A DNA stretch of 64,000 bases from assembly GCF_030286555.1 (NCBI RefSeq), contig NZ_JASVWF010000002.1:496001-560000 (forward strand). Direction: 5' to 3'. The notes below the pieces were generated by a model, which worked only from the letters and a program-made list of their open reading frames with translations, was not told where the DNA came from and ran no database searches. The translations under genes and the position numbers were made by a program. This document shows positions 26,918 to 34,915 of this stretch, in pieces. Numbering within the stretch: the first letter of the stretch is position 1; every line of letters begins with the position of its first letter. Source of the DNA: Actinomycetospora termitidis (GTDB taxonomy: Bacteria; Actinomycetota; Actinomycetes; Mycobacteriales; Pseudonocardiaceae).

Positions 26918-27009
26918 GGGCGTCAGTCTGGACCTCCCGGGGCCGCCCCGGACGGCGGGACCCCGCGGATGTGAGCGGAACGTCGCCCTCCACCCGGGGT
27001 CCGGCCGCG

Positions 27010-27357
27010 TCAGGCGGCGATCTCCTCCGCCCCGCCGAGATCGACGTGGATCCAGCCCTCGACCACGACGACGGGGTGGGTCCGGACCGGCACGGACGCC
27101 GGCGGCCCGTCCGGCTCGCCGGTCCGCAGGTCGAACAGGGCGGCGTGCAGCGGGCACTCGATGAAGCAGCCCTCCAGGTACCCGTCGGACAGGGCGGCGT
27201 CCTGGTGGGTGCAGGAGTCGTCGATGGCGTGGAGCTCGCCGTCCTCGGTGAGGAAGATCGCGACGCCGGGTCCGGTCGGGTCGAGGGTGTGCTGCGGCTC
27301 GAGGCGCACGGCGTCACCGGGGGAGAGGTCGGACAGGGGGCGGACGGGGACGAGCAT
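27010..27357 (-). CDS. Rieske [2Fe-2S] ferredoxin
   Basis: 115 residues, one Rieske domain with the ligand pairs C-x-H in DDSCTHQDAAL and C-x2-H in CPLHAALFDLRTG, spaced as in bacterial oxygenase-type ferredoxins. It should carry electrons to a Rieske oxygenase, and one is encoded 3.7 kb away in the same locus. It is transcribed away from the iclR gene, and the 151 bases between them hold the TGTTGCG-N24-CGCAACA operator, the same as the one before the demethylase genes. Confidence 0.9.
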   Translation of the reverse strand: MLVPVRPLSDLSPGDAVRLEPQHTLDPTGPGVAIFLTEDGELHAIDDSCTHQDAALSDGYLEGCFIECPLHAALFDLRTGEPDGPPASVPVRTHPVVVVEGWIHVDLGGAEEIAA

Positions 27358-27385
27358 CGGGCCACACTCCGGATCGAGAGGGGTT

Positions 27386-27423
27386 TGTTGCGCACAGGGG
27401 AACGGTGGGCGCGATACGCAACA
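27386..27423. promoter_or_regulatory. IclR-type operator 1, TGTTGCG-N24-CGCAACA
   Basis: Seven-base arms 24 bases apart in the ferredoxin/iclR divergent region. The geometry is identical to the site at 28446-28483, and the right halves share GCGC-N-AT-N-CGCAACA. That fits two IclR dimers or one tetramer. Confidence 0.7.
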
Positions 27424-27495
27424 GCGTGGGGCCGATTCCAGGATCCCGTCAAGGGGGCCCGTCCCCGGAGGACGTGGCGGAGGTGGGAGTTCGTT

Positions 27496-27501
27496 TACAC
27501 T
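27496..27501 (+). promoter_or_regulatory. -10 box of a leaderless iclR promoter
   Basis: TACACT, seven bases before GTG 27509; no Shine-Dalgarno sequence. Confidence 0.5.
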
Positions 27502-27508
27502 CCCCGGC

Positions 27509-28315
27509 GTGTCGAGGGCGGACGGTGACCGGACGGAGCGGTCGTCCGTCCAGTCGGTGGACCGCGCCGTCACCATCCTCGAGATCCTGGCTGCGCGCGG
27601 TGAGGCCGGGATCACCGAGATCGCCGAGGAACTCGGCGTCCACAAGTCCACCGCGTCCCGTCTGGTGTCCGCCCTGCAGCGCCGTGGACTGCTCGAACAG
27701 CTCGGCGACCGCGGGAAGTACGCGCTGAGCTTCGGCATCGTCCGGCTCGCGGCGGCGACCACCGGACGGATGGATCTGGCCCGCCTCGGCCAGCCGACCT
27801 GTCAGGCGCTGGCCGAGGTCGTCGGCGAGACCGTGAACATCGCCGTGTCCGACGGCGAGGCCGCGATCAACGTCGCGCAGGAGTTCGGGACCTCCACGGT
27901 CAGCACCCAGAACTGGGTCGGCCGGCGCACCCCGCTGCACGCGACGTCGGCGGGCAAGGTGCTCCTCGCCCACATGGACGAGGCCGAGCAGCGCGCCCTG
28001 CTGCGCCGCCGGCTCCCGCGCTACACCGAGGCCACGATCACCGAGCCCTCCGCGTTGCGCGCCGAGCTCGCCCGCGTGCTCGACGAGGGCTACTCCCGGT
28101 CGTTCGAGGAGCTCGAGGTGGGGATGCACGCGGTCGCGGTGCCCGTGTGGGCCCACGACGGCAGCGTCGTCGCCGCGCTCTCGGCCTCCGGGCCGGCCTA
28201 CCGGCTGCCCCGGCGCCGGGCGCGGGCGATCGTCGCGGACATGCGCGAGGCCGCGCGCGAGCTCTCGGCCAAGCTCGGCTGGGTCGAGCCGAGCGGCGGC
28301 AGCGCCCTGCGCTGA
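27509..28315 (+). CDS. IclR-family transcriptional regulator
   Basis: 268 residues. Winged helix-turn-helix at 12-75 (SVDRAVTILEILAARGEAG, then GVHKSTASRLVSALQRRGL). The effector domain follows (VGETVNIAVSDGEA, TPLHATSAGKVLLAHM, GYSRSFEELEVGMHAVAVPV). IclR proteins bind small carboxylates, aromatics or amines and act as repressors or activators. The gene sits between two copies of the same operator, one before itself and the ferredoxin and one before the demethylase operon, so it very probably controls both. Confidence 0.9.
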   Translation: MSRADGDRTERSSVQSVDRAVTILEILAARGEAGITEIAEELGVHKSTASRLVSALQRRGLLEQLGDRGKYALSFGIVRLAAATTGRMDLARLGQPTCQALAEVVGETVNIAVSDGEAAINVAQEFGTSTVSTQNWVGRRTPLHATSAGKVLLAHMDEAEQRALLRRRLPRYTEATITEPSALRAELARVLDEGYSRSFEELEVGMHAVAVPVWAHDGSVVAALSASGPAYRLPRRRARAIVADMREAARELSAKLGWVEPSGGSALR

Positions 28316-28416
28316 CCGGCCCAGCGGGGTCTCATCCGTACCCCGTACTACGCGTGCGTACTCCCGTCACGCGGAAACAGCCTGGTTACGCCCACCGACT
28401 CATCGGGCTCCGCCTC

Positions 28417-28446
28417 TTGACACCGCTCGGCCGGAAATCCCACGGT
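28417..28446 (+). promoter_or_regulatory. Promoter of the demethylase operon
   Basis: A perfect -35 box TTGACA at 28417-28422, then 18 bases to a weak -10 CACGGT (28441-28446). Operator 2 begins on the -10, so a bound regulator would block it. Confidence 0.45.
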
Positions 28447-28484
28447 GTTGCGGTAAGCAAAACACGGTGCGCAATGCGCAACAC
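28445..28484. promoter_or_regulatory. IclR-type operator 2, GTGTTGCG-N24-CGCAACAC
   Basis: Eight-base perfect arms 24 bases apart, 33 bases before the demethylase ATG. It includes TGCGCA-a-TGCGCA in its centre-right part. Spacing equals operator 1. Confidence 0.72.
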
Positions 28485-28517
28485 GAGTCCACGGACTCGG
28501 CCGAGCGGGAGACGCCC

Positions 28518-30968
28518 ATGGGACCTCGCGTCGTCATCGTCGGAGCCGGCATCGTCGGCTGCGCCCTCGCGGACGAGCTCACGGCACGCGGGTGGACCCG
28601 CGTCACCGTGCTCGACCAGGGCGAACCGGTCCGGACCGGTGGCTCCACCTCGCACGCCCCGGGGCTGGTGTTCCAGACCACCGGCCACCCGACGATGACC
28701 CGGTTCGCCCGGGCCACCGCCACCAAGTACGGCGCCCTGCGCCTCGACGGGCGGGCCTGCTTCAAGCCGGTCGGTGGACTCGAGGTCGCCGCGACCCGGG
28801 AGCGCCTCACCGACCTGCGCCGCCGGCACGGGTGGGCGACGGCGGCGGGCATCGAGTCCCACCTGCTCGACCCGGGCGAGTGCGCCGCCCTGCACCCCCT
28901 GATCGACCGCGATGTGGTCCTCGGTGGCCTGCACATCCCGTCCGACGGCCTGGCGGTCCCGCTCGGGGCGGCCGAGGCGCAGGCCCGGGCCGCCACCGCC
29001 CGCGGCGCGACGTTCCGCCACGGCGTGCGGGTCACCGGCATGGACGTCCGCGGCGGGCGGGTGCGCGGGGTCGAGACCTCCGAGGGCCGGGTGGAGGCCG
29101 ACGTCGTGGTGTCGGCCGCGGGCATGTGGGGGCCGCTGCTCGGGGCGATGGCCGGGGTCGGGGTCCCGCTGTCGCCGATGGCCCACCAGTACGCCTGGAC
29201 CACCCCGCTGCGCGAGCTGGATCTGCTGCAGAAGCTGCGCGGCCTGGTCGACCCGGGCGGGGCGGTGTTCCCGATGCTGCGCCACCAGGACGCGGACCTG
29301 TACTTCCGGGAGCACGGCGACCGCCTCGGGGTCGGCGCCTACGGCCACCGCGCGATGCCCGCCGACCCGACCGGCCTGGACCGCTCCGGGCCGGACCGCG
29401 GGGACATGCCCAGCGAGCGGGCCTTCACCGAACTGGACTTCGAGCCGAGCTGGGCCGCCGCCCAGGCGCTGCTGCCCGCGCTCGGCGACGCGAAGGTCGA
29501 GCGCGGCGTCAACGGGCTGTTCTCCTTCACCCCCGACGGGATGCCCCTGCTCGGCGAGACGTCGGTGCGCGGGTTCTGGCTCGCCGAGGCGGTGTGGATC
29601 ACGCACTCGGCGGGCGTCGCCCAGGCCGTGGCGAGCTGGATGGTCGACGGCGTGCCGTCACTGCCCGCGCTCGACGGGTCCTCCGACCCCGACCCCGTCG
29701 ACGTCTCCGCGGCCCACCACGACCGCTTCGACCCCGCCCTGCTCGCCCCGTCCACCGTCCGCAGCCGGGCCTGCACGGCGTTCGACGAGGTCTACGACAT
29801 CGCCCACCCCCAGGGCCTGTCGACGTCCTCCCGCCCGCTGCGTGCGGGTCCGTTCGACGCCCGCCACCGCGAGCTCGGGGCGGTCGTCGCCGAGCGCGAC
29901 GGCTGGGCCGTGCCCGCGTGGTTCGCCGACAACGCCGACCTGCCCGAGGTCTGCGAGGTGCGCCCGCGCCGCGAGTGGGCGGGCCGGCACTGGTCCCCGG
30001 TGGCCGGGGCGGAGTCCCTCGTCGTCCGCCGGGCCGTCGCCCTGGTCGACCTCACCGCCTCCCACCGGCTCGAGGTCACCGGCCCCGGGGCACTGGGTCT
30101 GCTCCAGCAGCTCGCGACGGTCGACCTCGACCGGCCGGTCGGGTCACGCACCCGGGCGCTGTGCCTCGACGCCGCCGGGCGGATCCGGGCCGACCTCGAC
30201 GTCGCCCGGCTCGGCGAGGAGCGGTTCGCCGTCGCGGTGGCGACCCGGCTGGAGGCCCGCTGGCTGGCCGAGCACGTGCTCGGCGACGTGGCGGTCCGGG
30301 ACGTCTCGTCGGGGACCTGCGCGATCGGGGTGTGGGGGCCCGCGTCGGGCGTGCTCCTCTCCCGGCTCACCGACCCGGCGTCCCGGGCGTCGACCGTCGC
30401 GACCGCGGCCGAGACCCACGTCGGGCCGGTCCCGGTGCTCGCCCTGCGCGGGACGCCGATCGGGGTCGACGGGGTGGAGCTGCGCACCACCTCCGACCTC
30501 GGCGCCGCGCTCTGGGACGTGCTCTGGGACGCCGGGGCCACCCTCGGCGTCGTCGCGGCCGGGGCACGCGCGGTGACCAGCCTCGCCGTCGAGTCGGGCC
30601 TGCGCACCCTCGGCAGCGGGGTGGACGCCTCGCTGACCCCCGCCGAGGCGGGACTCGCGCACCTCGTCGACCCGGACAAGGGCCCGTTCCTCGGCCGGGA
30701 GGCCGTGCTCGCCGGCGGGACGCCGTCCCGCCGCCTCGTCACCCTCGCCCTGGAGGACCCGGGGGAGGTGGTCGTCGGCGACGAGCCCGTGCTCGCCGGG
30801 GACGACTGCATCGGGCGCGTCGCGGTGGCCGAGGCCTCGGCCACCGAGGACGTGTCCCTGGCCCTGGCGGTGGTCCCCGCCGCCCTGTCCGACGCGGGCA
30901 CCGCGCTGTCGGTCGAGTACTTCGGCCGGCGCCTGCCCGGACGCGTCGTCGACCGGGAGGTGCGGTGA
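28518..30968 (+). CDS. Dimethylglycine/sarcosine dehydrogenase-like flavoprotein (DAO + FAO_M + GcvT)
   Basis: 816 residues. The N-terminal Rossmann motif is VVIVGAGIVGCALADEL. His46 in STSHAPGL matches the covalent-FAD histidine of dimethylglycine dehydrogenase. A DAO domain runs to about 370, followed by an FAO_M linker and a folate-binding GcvT domain (about 430-815; VALVDLTASHRLEVTGPGA, then LRTLGSGVDASLTPAEAGL). These enzymes strip N-methyl groups and pass formaldehyde to tetrahydrofolate. GGGAG lies seven bases before the ATG. With the GbcA-like oxygenase downstream it fits stepwise demethylation of glycine betaine or a similar betaine. The exact amine is unproven. Confidence 0.85.
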   Translation: MGPRVVIVGAGIVGCALADELTARGWTRVTVLDQGEPVRTGGSTSHAPGLVFQTTGHPTMTRFARATATKYGALRLDGRACFKPVGGLEVAATRERLTDLRRRHGWATAAGIESHLLDPGECAALHPLIDRDVVLGGLHIPSDGLAVPLGAAEAQARAATARGATFRHGVRVTGMDVRGGRVRGVETSEGRVEADVVVSAAGMWGPLLGAMAGVGVPLSPMAHQYAWTTPLRELDLLQKLRGLVDPGGAVFPMLRHQDADLYFREHGDRLGVGAYGHRAMPADPTGLDRSGPDRGDMPSERAFTELDFEPSWAAAQALLPALGDAKVERGVNGLFSFTPDGMPLLGETSVRGFWLAEAVWITHSAGVAQAVASWMVDGVPSLPALDGSSDPDPVDVSAAHHDRFDPALLAPSTVRSRACTAFDEVYDIAHPQGLSTSSRPLRAGPFDARHRELGAVVAERDGWAVPAWFADNADLPEVCEVRPRREWAGRHWSPVAGAESLVVRRAVALVDLTASHRLEVTGPGALGLLQQLATVDLDRPVGSRTRALCLDAAGRIRADLDVARLGEERFAVAVATRLEARWLAEHVLGDVAVRDVSSGTCAIGVWGPASGVLLSRLTDPASRASTVATAAETHVGPVPVLALRGTPIGVDGVELRTTSDLGAALWDVLWDAGATLGVVAAGARAVTSLAVESGLRTLGSGVDASLTPAEAGLAHLVDPDKGPFLGREAVLAGGTPSRRLVTLALEDPGEVVVGDEPVLAGDDCIGRVAVAEASATEDVSLALAVVPAALSDAGTALSVEYFGRRLPGRVVDREVR

Positions 30969-31045
30969 TGTCCGTCGTCCGCCCGCCCCGGCCCGTCCTG
31001 CGTCTCGCCCCCCACCCTCCCGGTCGCTCGGAGAACGCCCCATGA
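30968..31045 (+). CDS. Possible 25-residue linker ORF between the demethylase genes
   Basis: Its ATG overlaps the upstream stop (TGATG) and its stop overlaps the oxygenase start (ATGA). The product is Pro/Arg-rich (MSVVRPPRPVLRLAPHPPG). It may be a translational relay rather than a functional protein. GGAG at 31029-31032 would also serve the oxygenase directly. Confidence 0.35.
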   Translation: MSVVRPPRPVLRLAPHPPGRSENAP

Positions 31046-32211
31046 CCACCGCACCGTCCCACCCGTCCCTGCTCCCGACGCTGCCCGGCTCGGCCTACGT
31101 CGACCCCGCGGCCCACGCCGCCGAGTGCGAGCACATCCTCGAGGCGTCCTGGTTCTGCGCGGTCGCCTCGACGGACCTCCCCGACGCCGGGTCCTTCCGG
31201 ACCGTGACCGTCGGCCGCGAGTCCGTCCTGCTCACCCGCTCGCGGGACCGCGCCGTCCGGGCCTTCTTCAACGTCTGCCGCCACCGCGGCGCCCGGCTCT
31301 GCACCGAGGAGTCCGGCACCGTCCGCCGCAGCTTCCAGTGCCCGTATCACGCGTGGACCTACGGACTGGACGGGACGCTGGTGTCCGCGCCGCACCTGTC
31401 GTCCATGCCGGGGCTCGACCGCACGGCCCACGGCCTGCGCACGATCGCGGTGCGCGAGTGGCTCGGGTACGTCTGGATCTGCCTGGCGGACGACCCGCCG
31501 TCGTTCGAGACCACCGTCGAGGACGTCGTCGCCGAGCGCCTGGGTTCGCGGGAGGCGGTCCACGCGTACGGCATCGACCGGCTCGCGCTCGGCCGGCGGA
31601 TCACCTACGACGTGGCGGCCAACTGGAAGCTCGTCGTCGAGAACTTCATGGAGTGCTACCACTGCGCGACGATCCACCCGGAGCTCACCGAGGTGCTCCC
31701 GGAGTTCGCCGGCGGCTACGCGGCGCAGACCAACGTCGGGCAGGGCGCGGTCATGGGCACCGAGGGGTTCACCGTCGACGGGTCGGCGGGCCTCGGACGG
31801 CTGCCCGGGGTCACCGAGGAGCAGGACCGGCGCTACTTCGCGGTGACGATCGCCCCGCAGGTGTTCGTCAACCTGGTCCCCGACCACGTGATCGTGCACC
31901 GCATGTTCCCGCTCGCGGCGGACCGGACCGTCGTCGAGTGCGACTGGCTCGTCGACCCCGAGGTGGTCGCCGCGGGCGTCGACGTCTCGCGATCGGTCGA
32001 GCTGTTCGACCGGGTCAACCGGCAGGACTTCGACGCCTGCGAGCGCTGCCAGCACGGCATGTCCTCGCGGGTGTACGCCGACGGCGGGGTGCTGGTGCCG
32101 ACCGAGCACCACATCGGCGCGTTCCACCACTGGGTGCGGTCGATGCTGGGGCGGCCCGAGGAGCTCGCCGAGGGTCTGGTGGCCGTCCCCGAGGCGCACG
32201 AGGTGGCGTAG
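31042..32211 (+). CDS. Rieske oxygenase alpha subunit, glycine-betaine-monooxygenase (GbcA)-like
   Basis: 389 residues. Rieske ligands are C79, H81, C100 and H103 (CRHRGARLC, CPYHAWTYG). The mononuclear-iron histidines are H207 and H212 in NFMECYHCATIHPEL, the pattern of GbcA and choline/carnitine-type amine oxygenases. They hydroxylate an N-methyl group, which leaves as formaldehyde. Electrons would come from the Rieske ferredoxin at 27010. No reductase gene is in the window. Placement directly after a dimethylglycine-dehydrogenase-like gene favours a betaine substrate over an aromatic ring, though that remains an inference. Confidence 0.83.
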   Translation: MTTAPSHPSLLPTLPGSAYVDPAAHAAECEHILEASWFCAVASTDLPDAGSFRTVTVGRESVLLTRSRDRAVRAFFNVCRHRGARLCTEESGTVRRSFQCPYHAWTYGLDGTLVSAPHLSSMPGLDRTAHGLRTIAVREWLGYVWICLADDPPSFETTVEDVVAERLGSREAVHAYGIDRLALGRRITYDVAANWKLVVENFMECYHCATIHPELTEVLPEFAGGYAAQTNVGQGAVMGTEGFTVDGSAGLGRLPGVTEEQDRRYFAVTIAPQVFVNLVPDHVIVHRMFPLAADRTVVECDWLVDPEVVAAGVDVSRSVELFDRVNRQDFDACERCQHGMSSRVYADGGVLVPTEHHIGAFHHWVRSMLGRPEELAEGLVAVPEAHEVA

Positions 32212-32313
32212 CGGGGCGTTCGGAGCAGCGGGCCCTGTGGACCGAGCGGGGTTGTCCACAGGGCGCCGCGGGCTCGTTGCCGTCCCGCCGTCGACGGGCC
32301 GACCCTGATCGTC

Positions 32314-32910
32314 ATGCGCGAGATGATCACGGTCCGCGAGGCGGACCACGAACTGCGGATCCAGGTCGTCGACGCCCGGGCGTACGTCGCGATCGTGCCG
32401 GTCGGGGCCGACCCGGAGGACGGCGACCCGGGGCTCACGGTGTCGCTGCCCGCACGGCGGCTGCACGCCCTGCTGCGGGCCGCCTGGGCCGACGACCAGT
32501 TCGGCACGTACGGCCCGCTGGACCCGCCGATGTGGCCCGCGGCCGAGCCGGAGCCCGAGGAGGACCCGTTCTCCGAGGAGCGGCTGCGCTTCGGCTGGCG
32601 GGACGACTGGCCGGACGACGAGCGCGACCCGGGCGACCTCGTCCCCTTCCCCCGCTCGCCCTGGCGACGCCCCCGCCCGGCCAACGGCGGGACGCCCTGG
32701 TCGGCCGAGGACGACGCCGCCCTGCGCGCGGCCTGGCTCGCGGCCGACCCGGAGAAGACCCGTACCGCCGTGCTCGACGAGCTCGGCAGCCGGTTCGGGC
32801 GGACGCCCGGCGCCGTGACCCAGCGCCTCTACCGCGTGGGCTGCGACCCCTCCCGGCGCGGCACGGAGTGCATGGTCCCGGTGGCGCGGGAGCCGCTCGA
32901 GGAGGCGTGA
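32314..32910 (+). CDS. Hypothetical protein with C-terminal Myb/SANT-like helix bundle
   Basis: 198 residues. The N-terminal 70 residues look like a small alpha/beta domain. The middle is acidic and Pro-rich. Residues about 128-180 (PWSAEDDAALRAAWLA, then GSRFGRTPGAVTQRLYRVG) resemble a SANT/Myb or helix-turn-helix unit, so DNA binding is possible. ATG chosen at the first in-frame methionine. No function can be assigned. Confidence 0.6.
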   Translation: MREMITVREADHELRIQVVDARAYVAIVPVGADPEDGDPGLTVSLPARRLHALLRAAWADDQFGTYGPLDPPMWPAAEPEPEEDPFSEERLRFGWRDDWPDDERDPGDLVPFPRSPWRRPRPANGGTPWSAEDDAALRAAWLAADPEKTRTAVLDELGSRFGRTPGAVTQRLYRVGCDPSRRGTECMVPVAREPLEEA

Positions 32911-32924
32911 GCCAGGATCGGTCC

Positions 32925-33917
32925 ATGACCGACACCCCGCCGGCCGTCGAACTGCACGTCCACGTCGAGGGCACCCTCGAGCCCGAGCTGATCATGGAGC
33001 TGGCGCAGCGCAACCGGGTCGCCCTGCCCTACGCCGACCTCGACGACCTCCGCGCCCGGTACGCCTTCACCGACCTCTCCCACTTCCTCGACCTCTACTA
33101 CGCGAACATGGCCGTGCTGCGGCACGCGGAGGACTTCGCGGCGATGACGGCGGCCTATCTCGAGCGCGCCGCGCGGGCCGGGGTCCGGCACGTGGAGCTG
33201 TTCGTCGACCCGCAGGCCCACCTGGCCCGCGGCGTCGGGGTCGAGGTGGTGCTGGAGGGGGTCTCCGGGGCGTTGGCGGCGGCTCCGGCGGGGATGACGA
33301 CGGGGCTGATCCCGTGCTTCCTGCGCGACCGGCCGGCCGAGGAGGCGTCCGAGGTCCTCGACGCGCTGCTCGCGAGCGGGACGCCGCTGCTGGGCATCGG
33401 GCTCGACTCCGCGGAGGCGGGCAACCCGCCCTCACGGTTCGCCGACGTCTACGCCCGGGCCCGGGCGGAGGGGTTGCGGCTGGTGGCGCACGCGGGGGAG
33501 GAGGGTCCGGCCGACTACGTGCGGGAGGCCCTCGACGTGCTCGGCGTGGAGCGGGTCGACCACGGGATCCGCAGCCTGGAGGACCCGGCCCTGGTCGCGC
33601 GGCTGGCGCAGGAGGCGGTGCCGCTGACCGTCTGCCCGCTGTCGAACGTGCGGCTGCGCGCGGTCCGCACCCTCGCGGCGCACCCGCTGCCGTTGATGCT
33701 CGGGGCGGGCCTCGCCGTCAGCGTCCACTCCGACGACCCGGCCTACTTCGGGGGCTACGTCGACGACAACCACCGTGCCGTCGTCGAGGCCCTGCACCTC
33801 AGCGACGAGCAGGTGCGCACGCTCGCGCTGAACGCCGTCGAGGCCGCGTTCGTCGACGACGCGCGCCGGGCGGAGCTGCGCGGGGAGGTGACCGCCTGGG
33901 CGGCGGCTCAGGCCTGA
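32925..33917 (+). CDS. Adenine/adenosine deaminase family protein, probably adenine deaminase
   Basis: 330 residues, metal-dependent TIM barrel. Zinc ligands are in ELHVHVEGTLEPEL, the His of LRLVAHAGEEGPADYV and the Asp of VHSDDPAYFGGYVDDN. VDHGIRS and CPLSNVRL complete the pattern. The HxHxEGTLEPEL and SDDPAYFGGY forms are those of fungal and pseudomonad adenine deaminases, rather than the HxHLDG of adenosine deaminases. It would turn adenine into hypoxanthine for salvage. AGGATCG precedes the ATG. Overlaps the convergent gene by ten bases. Confidence 0.83.
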   Translation: MTDTPPAVELHVHVEGTLEPELIMELAQRNRVALPYADLDDLRARYAFTDLSHFLDLYYANMAVLRHAEDFAAMTAAYLERAARAGVRHVELFVDPQAHLARGVGVEVVLEGVSGALAAAPAGMTTGLIPCFLRDRPAEEASEVLDALLASGTPLLGIGLDSAEAGNPPSRFADVYARARAEGLRLVAHAGEEGPADYVREALDVLGVERVDHGIRSLEDPALVARLAQEAVPLTVCPLSNVRLRAVRTLAAHPLPLMLGAGLAVSVHSDDPAYFGGYVDDNHRAVVEALHLSDEQVRTLALNAVEAAFVDDARRAELRGEVTAWAAAQA

Positions 33918-34837
33918 GCGTGGGCCCGGAGGAGGAAGGCCGCGGCGTCGTCGAGGTCGGTGAACCCGGCACCGAGGGCGTCGACGAGCAGGTCGTTCGA
34001 CCCGCACGCCACCCGGCCGATCGTGTGCCGCGACCGGTCCACCGCCGGGAGCTCGACGCCGAGCACCGACGCCACGATCTCGCGCTTGCCCTCCCCGCCC
34101 GACCCGCCGTCGACGGTGAGGACCGGCAGGAAGCGCTCCGGGCGTGCGACCGCGAGGACGTGGGTGAGCACCGCCTCGCGCGCTCCGGGCATCGCGTGCG
34201 GGCTGGTCTGGTCGACGAGGGCGGTGAACCGCTCCTCGAGCGGCGGGTCGTCCGGGCTCTGCTCGTCCTCACCGGACTCGCCGCGCAGCAGGTACTCGAT
34301 CGCGTCGCGGAACCGGCGCGACGCGTCGCGGTCGCCGAGCTTGCGCCACTCGCGGGAGAACGACGAGGTGTTGCCCGACAGCGCCAGGACGTCGGACGTG
34401 ACGAAGTCCTTGAGCTGCCCGGGCTCGGTGTGCGGCAGCCCGGCGCGGCTGAACATGAGCTCGTGGAGCCGGCGGAAGTCGGCTGCGTACGGGTCGGGCC
34501 GGGGCCGCTCGCGCGGCCACGTCGCCTTGAGCGCTGCGAGCCGGCGGAGGTTCTCGTCGGGTACGTCGTCGAGGGTCGGGAACCTCCGGACGACGGGAGC
34601 GGGTGCGGCCGCCGCCGGGGCGGTGCGGGTGCGCGTGGACGTCGCGCCTCCGGTGCGTGGAGCGCGGGGTGTGGGGGTCTTCACCGGCTTCGGGGTCACC
34701 GCCCGGGGCGACACCGGCTTCGCACCGAGCATCCAGTGGTGGCCGCACGACGTGCACCGCATCTCGTTGCGGCCGTCGTCCGCCATCCCGACGTACTCCG
34801 CGGCCGCGGCCTCGCAGCTCGGACACGCCAGCGCCAT
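33908..34837 (-). CDS. Hypothetical protein with N-terminal zinc ribbon
   Basis: 309 residues. CPSCEAAAAEYVG ... CTSCGHHW is a four-cysteine zinc ribbon (residues 5-31). A Pro/Thr-rich linker follows, then a mostly helical domain (about 85-305; FVTSDVLALSGNTSSFSREW, and EERFTALVDQTSPHAMPGAR). The helical part somewhat resembles proteins with a restriction-type or DNA-handling role, but I do not recognise the family. The next gene in the same direction upstream is unrelated, and lhr lies 78 bases downstream. Confidence 0.65.
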   Translation of the reverse strand: MALACPSCEAAAAEYVGMADDGRNEMRCTSCGHHWMLGAKPVSPRAVTPKPVKTPTPRAPRTGGATSTRTRTAPAAAAPAPVVRRFPTLDDVPDENLRRLAALKATWPRERPRPDPYAADFRRLHELMFSRAGLPHTEPGQLKDFVTSDVLALSGNTSSFSREWRKLGDRDASRRFRDAIEYLLRGESGEDEQSPDDPPLEERFTALVDQTSPHAMPGAREAVLTHVLAVARPERFLPVLTVDGGSGGEGKREIVASVLGVELPAVDRSRHTIGRVACGSNDLLVDALGAGFTDLDDAAAFLLRAHAQA

Positions 34838-34915
34838 CAGTCTCCCTCTCTCGGGCGGCCATGCCGCGCCCCATCATGCCGGGCCGGCGCCGCGCGCGCG
34901 CCCGACCCCGGGGCA

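Noticed and set aside
27161-27508. Longer IclR protein starting upstream
   Set aside because: The extension would overlap the divergent ferredoxin gene and both promoter elements. The leaderless GTG at 27509 gives the usual family length.
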